Made by a program: the position numbers and the translations under genes. 64,000 nt of DNA, from contig CAVVSD010000005.1 of NCBI GenBank assembly GCA_963750895.1, positions 1 to 64,000 of the forward strand, in the 5' to 3' direction. Under the pieces are notes generated by a model that saw nothing but the letters and a program-made list of their open reading frames with translations, did not search any database and had not been told where the DNA came from. Positions 9,701 through 16,787 of the stretch are shown here, one piece after another; the stretch's first letter is position 1; each line of letters starts with the position of its first letter. This DNA comes from CAVVSD01 sp963750895 (GTDB lineage Bacteria; Actinomycetota; Thermoleophilia; Solirubrobacterales; Solirubrobacteraceae).

Positions 9701-10072
9701 TCATCGGGAGCCGGGAACGAACGTGCAGTAGATCTTCCGCAGGCGGGAGTGGGCGGTCCACTCGCCGCTCCAGCCGGGGACGAACGTCATCACGTCGCCC
9801 TCGCGGAGCTCGAAGGTGTCGCCGTCATCGCTGCGGCACGTCACATGGCCGGCCAGGAACTGGGCGAACTCGCCCGCAGGACCGAAGTCCACCCGGAACG
9901 TGCCCGGATCGCACTCCCACACCCCGGTGATCGCCGCGCTGTCCGGCGCGCGCCACAGCACGAGCGCCCGCATGTCCGGCCCCAGGTCGTCCGGCTTGTC
10001 GGTCCACGGGCCGAGATCGATCGCCATCGCATCGGCGACGGTGATCCTCGGTTCGGTCCCCTGATCGGCCAC
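9701..10072 (-). CDS. Cupin protein (cupin_3/DUF861-like)
   Basis: A 123-aa single-domain cupin. The barrel motifs are FRVDFGPAGEFAQFLAGHVT and LREGDVMTFVPGWSGEW, close to the EutQ/ureidoglycine-aminohydrolase-like cupin_3 group; the metal-binding histidines of typical cupins are mostly absent. The GTG at 10072 was chosen because a GAGGAGG ribosome-binding site sits just upstream and the protein pattern begins there; the open frame continues upstream without protein character. Probably the first gene of an operon with the epimerase. Confidence 0.7.
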   Translation of the reverse strand: MADQGTEPRITVADAMAIDLGPWTDKPDDLGPDMRALVLWRAPDSAAITGVWECDPGTFRVDFGPAGEFAQFLAGHVTCRSDDGDTFELREGDVMTFVPGWSGEWTAHSRLRKIYCTFVPGSR

Positions 10073-10134
10073 GTCGTCCTCCTCGCCGCTGTTCCCACGT
10101 TCGCGCCGTGACAGATCATGGCGTGCATCGGCGA

Positions 10135-10154
10135 ACCCCGGCGCGCTCCGGGGT
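10135..10154. promoter_or_regulatory. Perfect inverted repeat upstream of the 88-aa ORF
   Basis: Arms ACCCCGG (10135-10141) and CCGGGGT (10148-10154) enclose a 6-nt loop, 12 bp before the ATG at 10167. It could be an operator in the divergent promoter between the cupin and the small ORF, or an RNA hairpin covering the leader. No T-run follows, so a classical terminator is unlikely. Confidence 0.3.
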
Positions 10155-10166
10155 ACCCGATGCGCG

Positions 10167-10433
10167 ATGGCGTACGAGACCCCATCGGAGCAGGAGCGCG
10201 ACACCATCGCCCTGGTCGGGCTGCTCAGGGCGAGCGGCAACGCCACGCCGCTCGTCGACCTCCTTCGCGGCGCCGGCGCCGGCCCCGGGCGAGCCCGCGA
10301 CGCACTCAGCCTCCTCGGCGAGCTCGATCGCGAGCTGCTCGTCCAGGTCGCACTCGACGCGTTGATCGACGCGAACGTCGCCGACCCGGCTGCGGCCGCG
10401 CAGACCCGGCGCGTCATCCGCACGCTGCACTGA
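10167..10433 (+). CDS. Small hypothetical protein
   Basis: An 88-aa, mostly helical protein starting MAYETPSEQERDTIALVGLL, with leucine/alanine-rich amphipathic helices and no cysteines or recognisable catalytic motif. Codon use is typical of the window, and the gene fits cleanly between the divergent cupin and the thioesterase 30 bp downstream. I do not recognise the family. Confidence 0.5.
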   Translation: MAYETPSEQERDTIALVGLLRASGNATPLVDLLRGAGAGPGRARDALSLLGELDRELLVQVALDALIDANVADPAAAAQTRRVIRTLH

Positions 10434-10463
10434 TCCCGTCGCACGATCAGTACCGTCCGCCGT

Positions 10464-10883
10464 GTGCCTCCCGACTTCGAGACGCGCGTCCGGGAGAGCT
10501 TCGCCCGCCAGGGGTTCATGCGCACCCTGGGCGCGGAGCTGGTGGAGGTCGGCGAGGGCACGACGGCGATCCGTCTGCCGCGAGGCGAGCCGATCGCCCA
10601 GCAGCACGGCTACATGCACGCCGGCGCGCTCATCGCGGTCGTGGACACGGCCTGCGGCTACGCCGCGCTCACGGTGGCACCGCCGGACAGCGAGGTCCTG
10701 ACGTCCGAGCTGAAGATCAACCTCCTGTCCCCCGCCGCGGGCGCGGCCGTCATCGCACGGGGGCGCGTGGTCCGCGCGGGCCGCAGGCTCACCGTGTGCC
10801 AGGGCGACGTGTACGACGCCGACGACCCGTCCAGGCATCTGGCGACGATGCTCGGGACCGTGGTCGTCGTCCCCTCGTCCTGA
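10464..10883 (+). CDS. PaaI-family hotdog thioesterase
   Basis: A 139-aa single hotdog domain with the family signature HGYMHAGALIAVVDTACGYA (HGxxHxG...D...G), in which the conserved Asp/Gly region forms the thioesterase active site and CoA pocket. The second half ELKINLLSPAAGAAVIARGR matches the beta-sheet core of PaaI/YdiI acyl-CoA thioesterases, which hydrolyse aryl- or acyl-CoA. Starts with GTG at 10464. It precedes the O-demethylase-like gene by 52 bp on the same strand, which hints at a role in aromatic metabolism. Confidence 0.8.
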   Translation: MPPDFETRVRESFARQGFMRTLGAELVEVGEGTTAIRLPRGEPIAQQHGYMHAGALIAVVDTACGYAALTVAPPDSEVLTSELKINLLSPAAGAAVIARGRVVRAGRRLTVCQGDVYDADDPSRHLATMLGTVVVVPSS

Positions 10884-10905
10884 CTGTGGATGCCACCGAT
10901 GCGCC

Positions 10906-10929
10906 GAGGGTCGCCCAGCCGCGACCCTC
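10906..10929. promoter_or_regulatory. Inverted repeat just before the O-demethylase-like gene
   Basis: Nine-base arms GAGGGTCGC (10906-10914) and GCGACCCTC (10921-10929) with a 6-nt loop end 6 bp before the ATG at 10936, overlapping where the ribosome-binding site should be. It could be a weak terminator for the thioesterase gene, or a translational/operator element for the gene that follows. Confidence 0.4.
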
Positions 10930-10935
10930 CGGCGG

Positions 10936-12252
10936 ATGAGCGACTCCCCCTTCGCCGACCTGCGCGGCCTGCCGTACTACGACGAGCCGACCCTCTACCT
11001 GAACCTCGGCGGCCGACTCTGGGCCTGGGAGTTCGACGGCTGGAAGCCCGAGAGCCTGTCCTGGAAGACCGGTTGCTACATCCACACCGGGCTGTCGAAC
11101 ACGCGCACGATCTTCCGCGGGCCGGACGTGAAGGAGTTCTTCTCCTCGATCGCGGTCAACAGCTTCGAGAACTTCCCGATCGGGAGCATGAAGCACTCGA
11201 TCTACTGCACGGAGGAGGGCCTCATCACGGCCCACGCGATCCTCCAGCGCAACGGCGACGAGGAGTACCGCTACTTCGCGGGCTTCCCGTGGCCGCACTT
11301 CAAGCTGCTGTCCTCGAACGAGTTCGACGTCGAGATCGATCCGTCGCCCGCGTACCTCACCCAGATCGCCGGCCCGACCTCGCTGGAGACGCTCGAGCGC
11401 GCCGCCGACGAGAGCCTGCGCGACATCGGCTTCCTGCGCTTCCGGGACGTCACGATCGCGGGCAGGACGGTCGAGGTCGGCCGGATCGGCATGTCCGGCA
11501 ACCTCGCCTACGAGGTCCGCGGCCCGCTCGAGGACGGCCCCGAGATCTACGACGCGATCTTCAGGGCGGGCCAGGACCTCGGGATCCAGCGCCTCGGCTG
11601 GGCGACGTACCTCGTCAACCACGTCGAGGGCGGCTTCCCGCAGATGAACTGGCAGTTCGCGAGCGCCGCGTACGGCGTGCCGGGCTACCGCGAGTTCCTC
11701 GAGGAGGTCGGGTTCCGGCCGGCGTTCAACGTGTCGGGCAGCGTCGACCCCGCCGACATCCGTGCGCGCCTGCGGACGCCCGTCGAGGTCGGCTGGCAGC
11801 GCGCGGTGAAGTTCGACCACGACTTCATCGGGCGCGCGGCGCTGGAGGCCGAGGTCGCCGATCCGAAGCGGACCGTCGTGACGCTGCGGTGGAACCCGGA
11901 GGACGTCGTCGACATCTACGCCTCCCTGCTCCAGCCCGGCGAGGAGTACAAGACGATCGACCTGCCCACCTCCCCGCCGTGGAGCGAGGGCATGAACATC
12001 CACGCCGACCACCTGCTCAAGGACGGCCGGCGGATCGGCGTCTCCTCCGGGACGATCTACAGCTACCACTACCGCGAGGTCCTCTCGAACGCGAACATCG
12101 ACGTCGATCAGGCCGAGATCGGCAACGAGGTCGTCGTGCAGTGGGGCGACCACGGCAGGCGCATCAAGGACGTCCGCGCGACCGTCGAGCGCTTCCCCTA
12201 CCTGACCGACCCGCGCAACAGCGACGTGGACACCGCCACGCTCGCGCGCTGA
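10936..12252 (+). CDS. GcvT-family aminomethyltransferase, likely tetrahydrofolate-dependent O-demethylase
   Basis: A 438-aa protein of the GcvT/DmdA fold. The first half shows the folate-binding part (PESLSWKTGCYIHTGLSNTR, YLTQIAGPTSLETLERAADE) and the segment GMSGNLAYEVRGPLEDGPEI corresponds to the glycine-cleavage T-protein pattern; a C-terminal barrel (residues about 300-430) follows. Length and the aromatic-rich N-terminus are closest to the LigM/DesA group, which moves the methyl group of vanillate, syringate or methylgallate to tetrahydrofolate, rather than to the glycine cleavage enzyme (about 370 aa). Substrate is inferred, not shown. Follows a PaaI thioesterase; relevant to the one-carbon genes elsewhere in the window. 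Confidence 0.7.
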   Translation: MSDSPFADLRGLPYYDEPTLYLNLGGRLWAWEFDGWKPESLSWKTGCYIHTGLSNTRTIFRGPDVKEFFSSIAVNSFENFPIGSMKHSIYCTEEGLITAHAILQRNGDEEYRYFAGFPWPHFKLLSSNEFDVEIDPSPAYLTQIAGPTSLETLERAADESLRDIGFLRFRDVTIAGRTVEVGRIGMSGNLAYEVRGPLEDGPEIYDAIFRAGQDLGIQRLGWATYLVNHVEGGFPQMNWQFASAAYGVPGYREFLEEVGFRPAFNVSGSVDPADIRARLRTPVEVGWQRAVKFDHDFIGRAALEAEVADPKRTVVTLRWNPEDVVDIYASLLQPGEEYKTIDLPTSPPWSEGMNIHADHLLKDGRRIGVSSGTIYSYHYREVLSNANIDVDQAEIGNEVVVQWGDHGRRIKDVRATVERFPYLTDPRNSDVDTATLAR

Positions 12253-12255
12253 CGT

Positions 12256-12504
12256 TCAGGGCAGGCGAAGACGGATCGGCCCGCGCGCCTCCGCCAGGTC
12301 GACGACGTTCCCCGACTGTGTCACCTCGAGCTCGCCGCGCCCGACGAGTTCGGCAGCGGCGTCCCGCACGAGCGGCATGAGCGGCCGGAAGCCGTCGTCG
12401 CCGCCAAGGGCTCGCGCGGCCTCCGACGGGCAGATCGTCCTGCCCTCGTCGCGCTGGGCAAGCAGGTCCAGGATGGCCTGCGCGGCGTCCTGACGACTCG
12501 GCAT
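12256..12504 (-). CDS. DUF3253 protein
   Basis: An 82-aa basic/acidic helical protein starting MPSRQDAAQAILDLLAQRDE; the pattern GRTICPSEAARALGGDD followed by PLVRDAAAELVGRGELEVTQ is that of the DUF3253 family, whose winged-helix-like fold suggests nucleic-acid binding but whose role is unknown. It lies 22 bp downstream of the B12-binding protein gene and convergent (3 bp apart) with the O-demethylase-like gene, so it is probably the last gene of the STAS-B12 operon. Confidence 0.7.
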   Translation of the reverse strand: MPSRQDAAQAILDLLAQRDEGRTICPSEAARALGGDDGFRPLMPLVRDAAAELVGRGELEVTQSGNVVDLAEARGPIRLRLP

Positions 12505-12526
12505 CCCTCCGGCGTACCCGCTCGGC

Positions 12527-13213
12527 TCAGTTGCGGTCCGCCCGTCTGACGAGCGCGTCGACGTGCTCGATCGCATCGGCGACGTGGGCGCAGACGACGA
12601 CGCCCGACGTCCGCCAGCCGTCGTCGGCGGCGCGCCCTCCCACGACGATGCCGATGTCGGGGTCGCGGTCACGGGCGGCTTCGAACGCCGCCGGGAGGTT
12701 CATCGCGCTCTCGGGCGTCGCGGTGGTGAAGCCGATCGCGACCGGTTTGTGCATGTCCACGGCCGCCGCGATCTCGGCGACGGGGAGGTCCGCGCCGAAC
12801 AGCCGCACCTCGTAACCGGCGTTCCTGAGCAGGCTGGCGGCCATCTCCAGGCCGACGACGTGGAGCTCCCCTTGCGCCGCGGCGAGCAGCACGCGGTGCG
12901 ACGACCGCTCGCGTGCGAGACGGAAGGCCTCGCGCTGCAGCACGAGCACGCGCATCGTGATGGACGTCGCGAGGTGCTCCTGTGCGATCGAGATGTGACC
13001 TTCGGCCCAGAGATCGCCCACCATCTGCTGCGCCGGGCCGATCACGCGGTCGTAGATCTTCGCCTCGCCGAGGCCGGCCTGGATGGCCTCGCGGATCGCG
13101 GTCTCGGCCGCGGCGGAATCACCCGCGAGCAGCGCATCGGCGTACTCGCGCTGGACGTCCTCCGAGACGCGCGATCCGCGCGCCGAGGCGTCGTCGTCGT
13201 GCTGGGCGGCCAC
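12527..13213 (-). CDS. Cobalamin-binding sensor protein with CarH-like motifs, no DNA-binding domain
   Basis: A 228-aa protein. Residues about 18-100 form the four-helix B12-binding cap and contain W69-x9-E79-H80, the Wx9EH signature of the light-sensing CarH/CarA cap domain. Residues about 105-225 are a Rossmann-type B12-binding domain with E116-L-H118-V-V-G121, the ExHxxG version of the DxHxxG motif, giving His118 as the probable lower cobalt ligand. In CarH these parts hold adenosylcobalamin and respond to light, but the MerR helix-turn-helix found there is absent. The gene lies 59 bp downstream of a STAS-domain gene, suggesting output through a protein partner. Could instead be a corrinoid protein of methyl transfer, though Wx9EH argues against that. 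Confidence 0.75.
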   Translation of the reverse strand: MAAQHDDDASARGSRVSEDVQREYADALLAGDSAAAETAIREAIQAGLGEAKIYDRVIGPAQQMVGDLWAEGHISIAQEHLATSITMRVLVLQREAFRLARERSSHRVLLAAAQGELHVVGLEMAASLLRNAGYEVRLFGADLPVAEIAAAVDMHKPVAIGFTTATPESAMNLPAAFEAARDRDPDIGIVVGGRAADDGWRTSGVVVCAHVADAIEHVDALVRRADRN

Positions 13214-13272
13214 GTCGCCACCTCCTTGACGCGAGCCTACGCCTGTCAGGGGGTGCGCTGCCAGAGCCCGGC

Positions 13273-13620
13273 CTACATCGACCGGACCCGCTCCTCGGGC
13301 ATCATCCGCAGGACCTGCCGCAGGCCGCTGACGGTCAGCACGCGGGCCACCGGGTCAGGCCCGTCGATGACCCAGAACCGAGCCCCGGCGTGGTCGGCGC
13401 GATGCTGGTTGCAGACGAGCACGTGCAGCATGGTGCTGTCGACGAACGTGACCCGCCGCAGATCCAGGACCACCTCGGTCCAGCCGGACTCCCAGAGCTC
13501 GTCGAGCATCTCCCGCACCGGCCCGCAGGTCGCCATGTCGAGCTCGCCCTCCGGGGCGACACGGACGAGGTCGCGGTGGGCGATCACCGGAACGTCGTGC
13601 AACGAGGGGGACATCGTCAT
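13273..13620 (-). CDS. STAS-domain anti-sigma factor antagonist
   Basis: A 115-aa single STAS domain. The segment VVLDLRRVTFVDSTMLHVLV contains the D-S-T pattern in which Ser62 is the residue phosphorylated by the partner anti-sigma kinase in SpoIIAA/RsbV proteins. Such proteins release sigma factors by binding the anti-sigma factor when unphosphorylated. No anti-sigma kinase or phosphatase gene is adjacent; the next gene downstream is the B12-binding sensor, likely in the same transcript, followed by DUF3253. Confidence 0.8.
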   Translation of the reverse strand: MTMSPSLHDVPVIAHRDLVRVAPEGELDMATCGPVREMLDELWESGWTEVVLDLRRVTFVDSTMLHVLVCNQHRADHAGARFWVIDGPDPVARVLTVSGLRQVLRMMPEERVRSM

Positions 13621-13829
13621 TGGCAGGCTCCAAGCAGACTCGGCGGAGGCGCCAAGCTCGCGATGCCCCGGTCAGAGGCAGGGAGCCCGTTGCGATGTGC
13701 GGGTGGTCGCCCCGGGTCACGACACGACCACCACCCGGCCAACGCTACTCCTGTGTGAGCCTCCTGCACATGATCTCGGCGCATGCAACCTGGGTTCGGG
13801 CCGACGTGGCGCGGGGTAGCGGGACGGCC

Positions 13830-14156
13830 ATGACGCCGCCACCTCGCAAGATCTCCTTCAGCGCCCTCGATCCAGCACCGGAGGCCCCCGGCATCGCCTC
13901 GGAGACGACCGAGATCGGCGGGAACCGGTGGGCGCGGGTCCGCTACGAGCCCGACGTGCTGCGCGAGGAGTGGTGCGACGAGGGCCACGAGGGGTTCGTC
14001 CTCGAGGGCGACATCACCTACGAGTTCGAGGACGGGACGGAGTCCCTGCAGCTCGTCGCGGGCGAGGCGTTCTCGCTGCCCGGCGCCCGCGTGCACCGTG
14101 GCACGGCCGGCGCGCAGGGCGCGCTGCTGTTCATCATCGACCGCGAGCCGGAGTAG
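13830..14156 (+). CDS. Cupin-domain protein
   Basis: A 108-aa cupin: CDEGHEGFVLEGDITYEFED is the first cupin motif (with one His and two Glu as probable metal ligands) and LQLVAGEAFSLPGARVHRGT the second (His). Single-domain cupins of this size bind metals or small ligands; no specific role can be given. The ATG at 13830 was chosen because the frame upstream lacks protein character. Its TAG stop is in the same frame as the permease that follows, with no intervening start codon (see findings). Confidence 0.7.
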   Translation: MTPPPRKISFSALDPAPEAPGIASETTEIGGNRWARVRYEPDVLREEWCDEGHEGFVLEGDITYEFEDGTESLQLVAGEAFSLPGARVHRGTAGAQGALLFIIDREPE

Positions 14157-14252
14157 CCCGCCGCGCCCGTCGCGGGCTCGTGGACGCGGGCGGGCCGGCG
14201 CCTGCGCGGCGACCGGGTCGGCCTCGCCTTCGTCGCGCTCCTCGCGCTGATC

Positions 14253-15110
14253 GTGCTCGCGTGCCTCGCGGCGCCCCTGTACGCGTCGGCCGTCGCGGGC
14301 ACCGGACCGGCCGACAACCACATCACCGACACCGTCGAGGTCGACGGGCGGACGGTGGACGTGGTCTCGCTCGAGGGCATCCCGGTCGGGCCGACGTGGC
14401 ACCGCGCGTACCTCCTCGGCGCCGACGGCAACGGCCGCGACGTCGCGGTCCGCCTCCTGTACGGCGTCCGCAACTCGCTGACCATCGCTGCCGTCGCGGC
14501 GCTCGTCTCGATCCTCCTCGGCACCGCGGCGGGCGTGCTCGCCGGGTTCGTGCGCGGGAAGACGGAGACGGTCGTCATGCGCGGGCTGGACGTCGTGTGG
14601 TCGTTCCCCGTGCTCCTGGCGGGCATCGCCGTCGGGACGACGCTCGCGCTGCAGGACGCGCGCGCGGCGTCGAAGATCGTGACGGCGCTGTTGATCGGCG
14701 TGGTGTCCGTGCCCTACGTCGCGCGCCCGGTGCGGGCCCGCGTCATCGCCGTGCGCTCGCAACCGTTCGTCGAGGCTGCGGTGCTGCAGGGCGCGGGGAC
14801 GTCGCGGATCATGGCGCGCGAGCTGCTCCCGAACGTCTCGTTCACGGTCGTCGCGATCTTCACCGTGCTGTTCACGAACGCGGTCGTGCTCGAGGCCGCG
14901 CTGTCGTTCCTCGGCGCGGGCGTGCGGCCACCGGACCCGTCGCTCGGGACGATGATCAACGCCGGGGTGGGGACGTTCACGGTGTCGCCCCATCTCCTGC
15001 TCGCACCCTGCGCCGTGCTGACGCTCACGGTGCTCGCGGTGAACCTGGTCGGCGACGCCGTGCGCCGTGCGCTGGACCCGCACGCCGTCGTGACGGGGCC
15101 GCAGCCGTGA
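14253..15110 (+). CDS. ABC transporter permease, OppC/DppC type (true N-terminus unclear)
   Basis: Integral membrane permease of the peptide/nickel (Opp/Dpp) ABC family, with six hydrophobic helices and the EAA loop EAAVLQGAGTSRIMARELLP that contacts the ATPase. Reading starts at GTG 14253, but the preceding 96 bases in frame (SWTRAGRRLRGDRVGLAF) clearly encode the missing basic N-terminus and first helix, with no usable start before the cupin stop. Its TGA overlaps the GTG of the next permease. No ATPase or substrate-binding protein lies nearby, so the pair is orphan or incomplete. Substrate cannot be inferred. Confidence 0.75.
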   Translation: MLACLAAPLYASAVAGTGPADNHITDTVEVDGRTVDVVSLEGIPVGPTWHRAYLLGADGNGRDVAVRLLYGVRNSLTIAAVAALVSILLGTAAGVLAGFVRGKTETVVMRGLDVVWSFPVLLAGIAVGTTLALQDARAASKIVTALLIGVVSVPYVARPVRARVIAVRSQPFVEAAVLQGAGTSRIMARELLPNVSFTVVAIFTVLFTNAVVLEAALSFLGAGVRPPDPSLGTMINAGVGTFTVSPHLLLAPCAVLTLTVLAVNLVGDAVRRALDPHAVVTGPQP

Positions 15111-16069
15111 GCACGCTCGGGGCCTATGCCGCACGCCGCGCGCTCTGGGCGCTCGGGACGATCGTGCTCGCGTCGGTCCTCGCGTTCACGCTGTTCTGGG
15201 CGGTGCCCAACGTCGACCCCGAGTTCAACCTCGGCGGAGGGCTGCGCGGCACCGCCGAGACGCGGGAGGCGGCGCGCGTGCAGTACGGCCTCGACCAGCC
15301 GCTGCCGGTGCAGTACGTCGAACTCATGCGGGGCATCTTCGGCGGCTCCGTCGAGTGCTTCTCCGCGTGCGGGAACCTGCGCGAGGAGTTCCTGCACCGG
15401 CTGCCGGTCACCGTGTGGCTCGTGCTCGGCGCGACCCTGCTGGCCGCCGCGCTGGCGACGTCCCTGGCGCTGCTGTGCGTCCGCTGGCACGGGCGGCGCG
15501 CCGACCGCGTGGTCCTCGGGGTGGCAGCGGCGCTGCACTCGGTCCCGTCGCTCGTGCTGTCGGCAGTCCTGTGGAGCGTGCTGTGCGACGGCCCGGGGAT
15601 CTTCCCGTACGAGGGCTACACCCCGCTGCTCGAGGACCCGGCCCGCTGGGCCTGGCACCTGACGCTCCCGTGGATCGCCGTCGCGCTGCCGTTCGCCGGC
15701 GCGTACGTGCCCGTGCTGCGCGCGTCCATGCTCGAGGCGCGCTCGGCGGACTGGGTGCGCACGGCTCGCGCGAAGGGACTGCGGGAGCGCAGCGTCGTGT
15801 GGCGCCACATGCTGCGGTCCTCGCTCTCGGCGCCTGTGAGCATCCTCGGACTGGATCTCTCACACGCCTTCGGCGGCTACGTCCTCTACGTGGAGACGAT
15901 CTTCCGCGTGCCGGGCGTCGGCGCGCTCGCCGAGTCAGGGGTGAGCGGACTCGACCTCCCCGCCGTCGTGGCCATGACCGTGTGGCTGGCCATCACGGTC
16001 GTCCTGGTGAGCGCGCTCCTCGACGTCGTCGTGCGCGCCCTCGATCCGCGAGCGGCCGCGGGTACGTAG
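15107..16069 (+). CDS. ABC transporter permease, OppB/DppB type
   Basis: A 320-aa permease. The N-terminal helix TIVLASVLAFTLFWAVPNVDP and the following YGLDQPLPVQYVELMRGIFG are hallmarks of the DppB/OppB subunit, and the EAA loop is SADWVRTARAKGLRERSVVW. Starts GTGAG overlapping the previous stop. In most Opp/Dpp operons the B-type subunit precedes C and ATPases follow; here the order is C then B and the operon ends, with a further unrelated gene downstream. Works as heterodimer with the preceding permease. Confidence 0.85.
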   Translation: MSTLGAYAARRALWALGTIVLASVLAFTLFWAVPNVDPEFNLGGGLRGTAETREAARVQYGLDQPLPVQYVELMRGIFGGSVECFSACGNLREEFLHRLPVTVWLVLGATLLAAALATSLALLCVRWHGRRADRVVLGVAAALHSVPSLVLSAVLWSVLCDGPGIFPYEGYTPLLEDPARWAWHLTLPWIAVALPFAGAYVPVLRASMLEARSADWVRTARAKGLRERSVVWRHMLRSSLSAPVSILGLDLSHAFGGYVLYVETIFRVPGVGALAESGVSGLDLPAVVAMTVWLAITVVLVSALLDVVVRALDPRAAAGT

Positions 16070-16140
16070 AGCATCGTCGCGAAGACCAGCACGACGGCGA
16101 GTGCGAAAGCGACTGCGACGATCTGCTGGATCTCGACCAT
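15886..16140 (-). CDS. Possible small single-span membrane protein, antisense overlap
   Basis: On the minus strand MVEIQQIVAVAFALAVVLVF opens an 84-codon frame with a strong transmembrane helix in its first 30 residues. The rest (Ser/Thr/Arg-rich) lies antisense to the end of the permease gene and may not be real coding. Only the first third lies outside the permease. Kept at low confidence because the helix is convincing and sits in an otherwise unexplained 287-bp gap. Confidence 0.22.
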   Translation of the reverse strand: MVEIQQIVAVAFALAVVLVFATMLYVPAAARGSRARTTTSRSALTRTTVMASHTVMATTAGRSSPLTPDSASAPTPGTRKIVST

Positions 16141-16356
16141 GGGAGCACCATCGCGCGTCTCGCCCAAGGCCGGCTCAAGCGAACATGAAGCGCAGATCAG
16201 ACCTCGGGGTTGCACCCCCGCGTACGCTCGCCGCCAGGTGAGTTGATGAGACCCACGACGGAACACGCCACGTCGCGCCGCCACCAGGCCTGAAGCCCGG
16301 GCCTCGCACGACGCCGTCTTCCGTCATCTCATCCGCTCTTCCCGGAGGTTCCCCCC

Positions 16357-16737
16357 TTGTCGCGCGACCAGCGCACCAGCACCCGCGGCCGACGCCGCGG
16401 ACCCGACAGCTTCCGCTGCCGCCGTTGCCGTCTCGACGTCCCCATGACCGCGCCGGGCACCCGGCACCGCAACCACTGCCCCACCTGCCTGTGGAGCCTG
16501 CACGTCGACGACGACGTGCCCGGCGACCGCGACGCGGACTGCGCCGGCTCCATGGAGCCGATCGGCGTGACCGTCCGTGACGACGGCGAGTGGGCGCTCG
16601 TGCATCGCTGCGCGGGCTGCTCCACGGTCCACCTCAACCGCATCGCGGGCGACGACAACCCGCTCGTGCTCATGCGGCTGGCCGTCCGGCCGCTCGCACA
16701 GCCGCCGTTCCCGCTCGAGCTGCTCACCAGCGTGTGA
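16357..16737 (+). CDS. RNHCP-domain protein
   Basis: A 126-aa protein carrying the family name motif R-N-H-C-P (GTRHRNHCPTCLWSLHVDD) within a zinc-ribbon-like arrangement: C-x2-C at FRCRRCRLDV, C-x2-C at HCPTC, and a later HRCAGCSTVHLNRIAGDDN. The four cysteine pairs suggest zinc binding; the family is common in actinobacteria and of unknown function. Starts at TTG 16357 behind a CGGAGG ribosome-binding site; no upstream ATG fits. Confidence 0.8.
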   Translation: MSRDQRTSTRGRRRGPDSFRCRRCRLDVPMTAPGTRHRNHCPTCLWSLHVDDDVPGDRDADCAGSMEPIGVTVRDDGEWALVHRCAGCSTVHLNRIAGDDNPLVLMRLAVRPLAQPPFPLELLTSV

Positions 16738-16744
16738 CGCGGTT

Positions 16745-16775
16745 CGCCCGGGCCGCCGCGACGGCGGCCCGGGCG
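16745..16775. terminator. Strong GC hairpin between convergent genes
   Basis: A perfect 14-bp stem, CGCCCGGGCCGCCG (16745-16758) and its complement (16762-16775), with a CGA loop, lies between the RNHCP gene stop (16737) and the convergent oxidase stop (16788). No T-tract follows, but position and strength make it a good bidirectional terminator. Confidence 0.6.
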
Positions 16776-16787
16776 TGCGTCAGCGGG

